A DNA stretch of 25,585 nucleotides, taken from IMG/VR virus record IMGVR_UViG_3300009419_000931, positions 1 through 25,585 of that record. The stretch is one strand, 5' to 3'. Position 1 is the stretch's first letter; each line of letters starts with the position of its first letter. Position numbers and translations under genes: made by a program. The notes under the pieces were generated by a model. It was not told the origin of the DNA. It made no database searches and saw only the letters and a list, made by a program, of their open reading frames with translations. The stretch comes from a virus. Shown piece after piece: positions 20,755-25,585 of the stretch.

Positions 20755-21580
20755 ACTGTTTTACAGTATTCAGGGAGAAGGACGCTACATGGGTGTCCCG
20801 TCTGTGTTTCTACGCACATTTGGTTGTAACTTTAAATGTGCAGGCTTTGGTATGCCGCAAGGCGAACTAAGCAACGAGATAGAATCAATTGCACAACGTA
20901 TACAAGAGTTTAAAACATATGAAGAACTTCCACTGGTTAGTACTGGTTGCGATAGTTATGCTTCTTGGGATCCACGTTTTAAGGACCTTAGTCCTATGCT
21001 TACAACAGACGCCATTGCAGACAGAATCATGGAGATATTGCCCTTCAACGAATGGCAAGACGAGCATTTAGTTATTACTGGCGGTGAGCCGTTGCTAGGT
21101 TGGCAACGTGCTTATCCAGACTTGCTCAATCATGAAAAGATGCGTGGGTTGAAAGAGATTACTTTTGAAACAAACGGTACTCAAAAACTTGATCCTAAAT
21201 TTAAAGAATATTTAACAGATTGGACATTTGGCAGTGATGAGAGAGAAATTACATTTAGTGTTAGTGCCAAACTAAGTTGTTCAGGCGAAAGTCGAAGCGA
21301 AGCAATCTGCCCAAGTATTGTATGCGAATACGAAGAAGTAGGTACTACATATCTTAAACTGGTTGTGGCAACAGAAGCAGATGCTGAAGAAGCATTGGAA
21401 ACTGTGGACATTTATCGTGCTGAAGGATTTAAAGGTCCTGTATACTTGATGCCAGTGGGCGGTGTAGAAAGTGTTTATGCACTAAACAATCGTCGTGTAG
21501 CAGAACTAGCAATGGCAAATGGACTACGTTATAGTGACAGGTTGCAAGTGCCGTTATTTAAAAATGAGTGGGGAACTTAA
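20732..21580 (+). CDS. queE: QueE-like radical SAM enzyme (7-carboxy-7-deazaguanine synthase)
   Basis: A 282-residue QueE-family protein. It opens with the family's FYSIQGEGRYMGVPSVFLR (10-28), has the radical SAM GGE motif (VITGGEPLL, 117-119) and TFETNGT further on. QueE converts 6-carboxytetrahydropterin to 7-carboxy-7-deazaguanine. The iron-sulfur cysteines are unusual: C32 and C36 sit in GCNFKCAGF, but the third Cys is not 2 residues later. C73 in TGCDSYASWD matches the normal CDT-x-YAW context, so a 34-residue insertion seems to split the motif. The protein is longer than E. coli QueE (about 223 residues). It lies in the folE transcript. The call is strong; activity with the split motif is unproven. 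Confidence 0.9.
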   Translation: MSKIKIAELFYSIQGEGRYMGVPSVFLRTFGCNFKCAGFGMPQGELSNEIESIAQRIQEFKTYEELPLVSTGCDSYASWDPRFKDLSPMLTTDAIADRIMEILPFNEWQDEHLVITGGEPLLGWQRAYPDLLNHEKMRGLKEITFETNGTQKLDPKFKEYLTDWTFGSDEREITFSVSAKLSCSGESRSEAICPSIVCEYEEVGTTYLKLVVATEADAEEALETVDIYRAEGFKGPVYLMPVGGVESVYALNNRRVAELAMANGLRYSDRLQVPLFKNEWGT

Positions 21581-22029
21581 TGAAAAAATTTATTAAAAAG
21601 ATATTCGGTATTGAAAAAATCGAAGCTGACAAATTGGCTGCTGATCAGGCACGAACAGAATCGTTAGCCAAAGCGGCGGAGGCTAAACTACAAGAAGAAC
21701 AAGCCAAAGCGGCAGAAGAATTGGCTAAGATGACTCCAAAAGAACGTGCTACCAAAAGAGGTGAACCGTGGGTAGCTGTTTTGGATACGCACATTAATAA
21801 AGAAAATGTAAGAAATGGCTTTTTTGAGCTTGACTGGAACGATGAATTTATAGTACAATTAAAGCAAGCAGGATACGGTTATGATGCAGATCCCGTAGAA
21901 GAGATTGTAGATCGTTGGTTTAGAGATCTTGCACGTAACGTATTAGCCGAAGAAGGTCAGGACACATCAAGAGGTTCTGGCTATATTAATGTAAGTAAAC
22001 TAGCAGACGGCAAAGCCGAGGTAAAATGA
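21580..22029 (+). CDS. Conserved phage protein with coiled-coil N-terminus
   Basis: A 149-residue protein. Residues 1-60 form a Lys/Ala/Glu-rich helix (KLAADQARTESLAKAAEAKL) that is probably coiled coil. The C-terminal part is a compact conserved domain (KRGEPWVAVLDTHINKENVR, then FFELDWNDEFIVQLKQAGY, with VDRWFRDLARNV). I recall this domain in many marine T4-like phages without a function. The start shares bases with the queE stop (TAATG), and GGGGA lies just upstream. The end overlaps the nuclease gene by ATGA. Confidence 0.72.
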   Translation: MKKFIKKIFGIEKIEADKLAADQARTESLAKAAEAKLQEEQAKAAEELAKMTPKERATKRGEPWVAVLDTHINKENVRNGFFELDWNDEFIVQLKQAGYGYDADPVEEIVDRWFRDLARNVLAEEGQDTSRGSGYINVSKLADGKAEVK

Positions 22030-23027
22030 ACTATATTTTAGTTGATACAGCAAATACATTCTTTCGTGCAAGGCATGTCATTAATGGCAGTGCTGATATC
22101 AAACTGGGTATGGCATTCCATATCACACTAAACAGTATTAAAAAAGCATGGCAAGATTTTAATGGTAGCCATGTTGTATTCTGTTTAGAGGGTCGAAGCT
22201 GGCGTAAGGACTTTTATGCTCCCTACAAACGTAACCGTAGCGAAGCTCGTGCCGCACACACAGTAAAAGAAGCAGAAGAAGAAACAGTCTTTTGGGAAGC
22301 GTTTGATACTTTTAAAGACTTTATTATTGAAAAGACAAACTGTACAGTTCTGCAAAATCCGCAACTTGAAGCAGATGACTTAATTGCTGGTTGGATTCAA
22401 ACACATCCGAATGACAATCATATTATTATTTCGACAGATACAGATTTTGTACAGTTGATTGCGCCAAACGTTCGACAATATAATGGCGTAATGGAAACTA
22501 CAATTACACATGAAGGCATCTTAGATAAAAAAGGCAAACGTGTAATTGATAAGAAAACAAACGAGCCTAAAGATATCCCTAATCCAGAATGGCTATTGTT
22601 TGAAAAATGTATGCGTGGCGATCCCACTGACAACGTCTTTAGTGCGTATCCTAAGGTACGTAAAAATAAACTGCAAGACGCATTTGAAGATCGTAGCAAT
22701 AAAGGATTCGCGTGGAACAATATGATGTTGCAACGTTGGGTTGACCATAATGGTGCCGAACATCGCGTACTAGAAGATTACGAACGTAATCGCACACTGA
22801 TTGATCTTGCGGCACAACCTAAAGAAATTAGAAAAGTCATTATAGAAACTATTGATGAAGGTGCAGTTCCAAAGTCTATTGATCAAGTTGGTATTAGACT
22901 AATGAAGTTTTGTAATCTATACGACTTAAAGAAAATTACTGATAATATAACACAGTATGCAGAACCATTCCAATCACGTTACCCTGAGTCAGCAGTAACG
23001 TGGCGCAAACTCACACAGGAGAATTAA
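22026..23027 (+). CDS. rnh: T4 RNase H-type 5'-3' exonuclease / flap nuclease
   Basis: A 333-residue FEN/PIN-fold nuclease that would remove RNA primers and 5' flaps during lagging-strand synthesis. Metal-binding acids can be placed at D7 (VDTANTFFRAR), D62 (WRKDFYAPYKRNR), E115, D117 and D118 (LEADDLIAGW), D138 and D140 (STDTDFVQL), and D199 and D202 (RGDPTDNV). The helical arch region carries RNRSEAR. The length is near T4 RNase H (305). It is coupled by ATGA to the gene before it. The position between deazaguanine genes and small unknowns is like other mosaic T4-like genomes. Confidence 0.9.
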   Translation: MNYILVDTANTFFRARHVINGSADIKLGMAFHITLNSIKKAWQDFNGSHVVFCLEGRSWRKDFYAPYKRNRSEARAAHTVKEAEEETVFWEAFDTFKDFIIEKTNCTVLQNPQLEADDLIAGWIQTHPNDNHIIISTDTDFVQLIAPNVRQYNGVMETTITHEGILDKKGKRVIDKKTNEPKDIPNPEWLLFEKCMRGDPTDNVFSAYPKVRKNKLQDAFEDRSNKGFAWNNMMLQRWVDHNGAEHRVLEDYERNRTLIDLAAQPKEIRKVIIETIDEGAVPKSIDQVGIRLMKFCNLYDLKKITDNITQYAEPFQSRYPESAVTWRKLTQEN

Positions 23028-23028
23028 C

Positions 23029-23943
23029 ATGGCAACTACTGAACAAAAACAAGAACTAATCGAAAGATTAAAATTCACTCCATGCACGTACACTATACAA
23101 ATGTGGGGTTATGGCGGTGAATATGTTATGGGAACAGTAGAACGTAAGATTTACGATTATTTCAAACAACGTAGACTTAGTCTAAGTGATTATGCATGGG
23201 ATAGCGACTATGCAGAAGAACATAACATTCCAGAAGACATGCAACCGTTTCCACCAGGTAGTTGGTATGAATGTGATGACATGGCACATACTAGTGGTGT
23301 TGATAGAAACGCTGGCACTTTGCAAATTTGCGATGAAAATGGCAACACTGTCTACGAACGTAGTTTAGATGATGTTGACGGATACAGTGATGATAGTCCA
23401 GAGATCGGTGGTGGGGATGAAGTGTGGATTGATAGTAAAGATCCTGGTACTGTGGTATTCATCGGTGTTAGTAACGAAAAAGGTACATTCTTTGAAAGTG
23501 AGATCGAACTTAACGAACCATTTGACATAACCAAACTATGTATTAGCTACGATGATATCGATGGTAACGAAATTGTAGGCATGGTCACTTATGATAACGA
23601 AGACCTTGATAACAATGGTGGCAGCACTAATGGTAAAAGTTCAGACTTTGGGTTTTATGTTGCTCATTCGAAAAAAGACGGCAAGTGGGAAATGTATAAA
23701 GACATGGACAGTATTGAATATGAAATGACTCCGTGGTTTCCTAAAAAAGTAAAACCAATTCGAGAAGGTGTTTACGAAGTCAAAACAGCAGGTAAGAATA
23801 GTTATACATATCAAGCCAAGTGGACTGGTAGCCGTTGGATCAATAATTGGCATGACGACGTTCCTGAAACTGAAGAATTAAAAATTAAAGAATGGCGAGG
23901 ACTTGCTACAGATCCCGATGCCACAGTTGGAGAAGCACAGTGA
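23029..23943 (+). CDS. Acidic conserved phage protein, unknown function
   Basis: A 304-residue very acidic protein with several strand-rich repeats. The N-terminal part (QMWGYGGEYVMGTVERKIYD, then WYECDDMAHTSGVD) looks like a folded domain. The middle (DEVWIDSKDPGTVVFIGVSN) and the C-terminal part (YTYQAKWTGSRWINNW) suggest beta-sandwich or SH3-like modules joined by Asp/Asn/Gly-rich linkers. A good RBS (AGGAG) precedes the ATG. From memory, marine T4-like phages carry related hypothetical proteins. The high acidity could mimic DNA, but this is only a composition-based thought. Confidence 0.7.
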   Translation: MATTEQKQELIERLKFTPCTYTIQMWGYGGEYVMGTVERKIYDYFKQRRLSLSDYAWDSDYAEEHNIPEDMQPFPPGSWYECDDMAHTSGVDRNAGTLQICDENGNTVYERSLDDVDGYSDDSPEIGGGDEVWIDSKDPGTVVFIGVSNEKGTFFESEIELNEPFDITKLCISYDDIDGNEIVGMVTYDNEDLDNNGGSTNGKSSDFGFYVAHSKKDGKWEMYKDMDSIEYEMTPWFPKKVKPIREGVYEVKTAGKNSYTYQAKWTGSRWINNWHDDVPETEELKIKEWRGLATDPDATVGEAQ

Positions 23944-24113
23944 TAAAAGTTCAATCACAATTTAGTCACTGGCTAAGAAATCTTTGGTTAGATAATTGTG
24001 ATGAACATCAAGTGTATGGTGAACAAAAATACACTATGCAAGAATATTGGAACAAATACAAATGGTGGCTGCGTAGAGAATACCGTCATCAAATGTCAAA
24101 GGAGAAAGTATGA
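23940..24113 (+). CDS. Small conserved aromatic-rich protein
   Basis: A 57-residue basic protein starting with GTG in a GTGA overlap. LRNLWLDNCDEHQVYGEQKY and MQEYWNKYKWWLRREYRHQM recall a short protein that is common in marine T4-like phages. Many Trp, Tyr, Arg and Lys residues suggest a helical, possibly partner-binding peptide. Its stop overlaps the next start (ATGA). Confidence 0.65.
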   Translation: MIKVQSQFSHWLRNLWLDNCDEHQVYGEQKYTMQEYWNKYKWWLRREYRHQMSKEKV

Positions 24114-24583
24114 CAGAATTACACGCAAAGCCCATTGTCGATGGAGTACTTTGGGTAGTAGAACAAAATGGTGAAAAAGTAGGCACTTTACACAAAAAAG
24201 AAAATAACAAATACATACTATGTGCTTCTAGTGGGGAAATATATTTTAGTAAAAAATCAGAACTTACAAAAAAATTTGGTGATGACTTTTTCTTAAAAGG
24301 CTTTAAAACAACTGTTTCTCATATTGATGTTAATGAATGTCATGGACATCCTACTAAATGGACGCCGTATAATAGTATGTATGATGTAAGGCGTAAACTT
24401 CCGTTGTTTACAAAAAGCAATCAAAGTAAAAGTTTGTTTTGTGCAGGACATTATATTATTAAATTTCCAAAGAATTGGGTTAGAAGCTTTTGTCCTAAAC
24501 TAATTACTATTGAAAGATATCCATTTACTGGTCCGTTTAAAACAGAAGAAGAAGCAAAAGAGGCATTGGCTAATGTCAAGTAA
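24110..24583 (+). CDS. Conserved phage protein, unknown function
   Basis: A 157-residue basic protein. The N-half has strands (GVLWVVEQNGEKVGTLHKKE, then YILCASSGEIYFSKKSEL). The C-half has a conserved-looking core (CAGHYIIKFPKNWVRSFCPK, then LITIERYPFTGPFKTEEEAK). The second part recurs, from memory, in marine T4-like phage proteins. Its Cys and His residues (NECHGH, FCAGHY, SFCPK) could bind a metal, but spacing is irregular. It is coupled to both neighbours. Confidence 0.7.
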   Translation: MTELHAKPIVDGVLWVVEQNGEKVGTLHKKENNKYILCASSGEIYFSKKSELTKKFGDDFFLKGFKTTVSHIDVNECHGHPTKWTPYNSMYDVRRKLPLFTKSNQSKSLFCAGHYIIKFPKNWVRSFCPKLITIERYPFTGPFKTEEEAKEALANVK

Positions 24584-24821
24584 TCCTATTAATACAACAC
24601 CTCTACAGCAGTTCATTCAGCAGGTAAAAATGGCTGATATGAGCCAGCAAAAAGAGGTTAAATTAGATATGCGTACAGCAAAGGCATTGGCCTTTGCCAT
24701 AGGTGAAGTCACTGTTAGATTAACTCAAGATTATGACAGCCTTGTACATATGCTAAAGAACACTACAAATGACACTATAACCGTTGAATTAGACGGTGGC
24801 GGGTTTGGTGATACAAAATAG
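24573..24821 (+). CDS. Small conserved helical protein
   Basis: An 82-residue protein with a long helical centre (LQQFIQQVKMADMSQQKEVK, then MRTAKALAFAIGEVTVRLTQ) and a strand-like C-terminus (TITVELDGGGFGDTK). I recall this combination as a conserved marine-phage protein. The start overlaps the previous gene by 11 bases. The stop TAG is followed directly by the late promoter TATAAATA. Function is unknown. Confidence 0.68.
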   Translation: MSSNPINTTPLQQFIQQVKMADMSQQKEVKLDMRTAKALAFAIGEVTVRLTQDYDSLVHMLKNTTNDTITVELDGGGFGDTK

Positions 24822-24855
24822 TATAAATATATGCGTATATTTTGAGGATACGCAT
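24822..24855 (+). promoter_or_regulatory. Late promoter (TATAAATA) overlapping an RBS-sequestering hairpin
   Basis: TATAAATA (24822-24829) is an exact match to the T4 late promoter. Right after it, ATGCGTAT (24831-24838) pairs perfectly with ATACGCAT (24848-24855); the 9-base loop ATTTTGAGG holds the Shine-Dalgarno GAGG (24844-24847) of the gene at 24857. T4-type initiation 6 bases past the motif would start RNA near 24835, inside the 5' arm. Readthrough RNA would form the hairpin; late RNA could not complete it. Confidence 0.78.
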
Positions 24856-24856
24856 T

Positions 24857-25141
24857 ATGAGTCGACCAAAGCCGAAAGTGCTGTTAGAGCATATTAATAA
24901 GAAAAATTATAAATGTGAACAAGTATTAGAAGCAGAAGCCATTTGGGCTGTTTTCTATAAAGGTGAGCCTTTTAATTTAAAGAGCTTTAGCAGTATAACC
25001 AGCTACCCCGGACCTAAATATAAAAAAGTAGCATTTAGTAACCCGGGACACGCTATTAACCTAGCAAAAAAACTAAATTTAACATTTGGATGCAGTGACT
25101 TTCAAGTCATGGTATTGACGAATGGCCAAGTATTAAAATGA
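24857..25141 (+). CDS. Conserved small protein under late control
   Basis: A 94-residue basic protein (MSRPKPKVLLEHINKKNYKC, WAVFYKGEPFNLKSFSSITS, then PGPKYKKVAFSNPGHAINLA). It probably forms a small alpha/beta domain. The pattern is familiar from marine T4-like phages but has no known role to me. The ATG at 24857 is preferred over an in-frame TTG at 24842 because GAGG lies at 24844-24847. The late promoter and the hairpin in front of it suggest a product needed late, whose early synthesis is unwanted. Its end overlaps the next gene (ATGA). Confidence 0.72.
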   Translation: MSRPKPKVLLEHINKKNYKCEQVLEAEAIWAVFYKGEPFNLKSFSSITSYPGPKYKKVAFSNPGHAINLAKKLNLTFGCSDFQVMVLTNGQVLK

Positions 25142-25536
25142 TTTCATCTTTGGCCTACACAAAAGTCTTCCTAACAACACAGGAAAAATCGTGTGATGAA
25201 GCCAATGTTAAACTGCACCATAGATTATGGTGGCAAAACCTAAGAACAAAAGATTCAGGCGGGTTACGATTAACCGAAGAGGGCTATAACCATCTAGCCA
25301 ATATTTTGGAATTGAAAGAATACGAAGTTCCATTTACCGAACACGTAGAACTAAGCCCACAAACAATAATCTTTTTTGATCGATTTATCGATTGTCCGTA
25401 TTACCTAACCAACCAAAGTATAACTGTATTTTCTGAAAAGAAAGCATTTGAGTTATATGTATTTTCGGATGATATTCGAAAATTTGGGCTAGTTAAGGCA
25501 ATAAATGCCCGCAGAAAAGCGGAAGAATCCGAGTAA
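25138..25536 (+). CDS. Conserved phage protein, unknown function
   Basis: A 132-residue protein. Its central part (WWQNLRTKDSGGLRLTEEGY, then EVPFTEHVELSPQTIIFFDR) and C-terminal part (FIDCPYYLTNQSITVFSEKK, then AFELYVFSDDIRKFGLVKAI) form a pattern I recall in many marine T4-like phages, always as a hypothetical protein. The LRLTEEGY helix-turn could be winged-helix-like. It is coupled by ATGA to the late-controlled gene before it, so it is probably expressed with it. Confidence 0.72.
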   Translation: MISSLAYTKVFLTTQEKSCDEANVKLHHRLWWQNLRTKDSGGLRLTEEGYNHLANILELKEYEVPFTEHVELSPQTIIFFDRFIDCPYYLTNQSITVFSEKKAFELYVFSDDIRKFGLVKAINARRKAEESE

Positions 25537-25552
25537 ATTAGCCAAATTTCGC

Positions 25553-25581
25553 TTGACTTAGTTGGGGATTGGCGCTATAAT
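25553..25581 (+). promoter_or_regulatory. Sigma70-type promoter at the window edge
   Basis: TTGACT (25553-25558) and a perfect TATAAT (25576-25581) are 17 bases apart. It points to a transcript that starts just past the end of the window. Spacing and strength match the promoters at 5613 and 19118. Confidence 0.85.
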
Positions 25582-25585
25582 AAAC

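Noticed and set aside
25540-25575. Inverted repeat GCCAA/TTGGC after the last gene as a terminator
   Set aside because: The stem is only about 5 bp with a long loop and no T run; the stretch is better explained by the promoter it overlaps.
1-25585. tRNA genes, CRISPR arrays, insertion sequences, integrase
   Set aside because: None could be recognised by eye on either strand; a tRNA scan would settle the first.

Overview
The window looks like a piece of an AT-rich, T4-superfamily (myovirus-type) phage genome, most like the T4-like phages of marine bacteria. The evidence is a family B DNA polymerase of gp43 type, a T4-type sliding clamp (gp45), a DsbA-like late-transcription protein, a T4 RNase H-type flap nuclease, a phage GH19 endolysin, and many very short, tightly overlapping genes all on the + strand. 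The host cannot be told from the sequence. No tRNA, rRNA, integrase, insertion sequence or CRISPR array was seen. Family calls are from motifs read by eye and from memory of protein families; no database search was run.

Layout. (1) 1-5554: a late or virion-linked block with the 3' end of a nucleotidyltransferase-like gene, a small conserved gene, a GH19 endolysin, and four proteins (79, 361, 462 and 462 aa). These four are low-complexity, modular, and carry repeated sites resembling the T4 prohead protease consensus. The block ends at a clear intrinsic terminator (5564-5591). (2) 5613-10221: a consensus sigma70-type promoter starts a replication block with dsbA, DNA polymerase, a short UDP-glucose dehydrogenase-like gene and the sliding clamp. 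The polymerase gene is preceded by two similar hairpins that resemble the T4 gp43 autoregulatory operator. The clamp has its own promoter inside the end of the gene before it. (3) 10221-15961: a translationally coupled run with a TGT/DpdA-like transglycosylase, a BPSL0761-like small protein, a Gfo/Idh/MocA-type oxidoreductase, a compact zinc-type MDR dehydrogenase, an unknown protein, a divergent QueD-like T-fold candidate, a small unknown protein and a GT-B glycosyltransferase. (4) 15912-19106: small genes including a cupin-like protein, a purine-type phosphoribosyltransferase, a HIT-like protein, a YdcH-like coiled coil and two tiny membrane proteins. (5) 19118-23027: a second consensus promoter drives folE, then small unknown genes, queE and the flap nuclease. 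(6) 23029-25585: conserved small unknown genes, one under a late promoter that overlaps an RBS-sequestering hairpin, and a final promoter at the window edge.

How it may work together. FolE, the QueD-like protein and QueE are the first three steps from GTP to 7-carboxy-7-deazaguanine. The DpdA-like enzyme belongs to the family that swaps guanine for a 7-deazaguanine in nucleic acid. The phage therefore probably modifies its own DNA with a 7-deazaguanine, with a guanine-type phosphoribosyltransferase as a possible recycler of released guanine. Sugar-nucleotide and glycosyltransferase genes in the same run raise the possibility of further decoration, which is inference. No QueC-type gene was seen in the window. 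The strongest regulatory observations are the tandem polymerase operator hairpins and the late promoter placed so that late mRNAs would escape an RBS hairpin.
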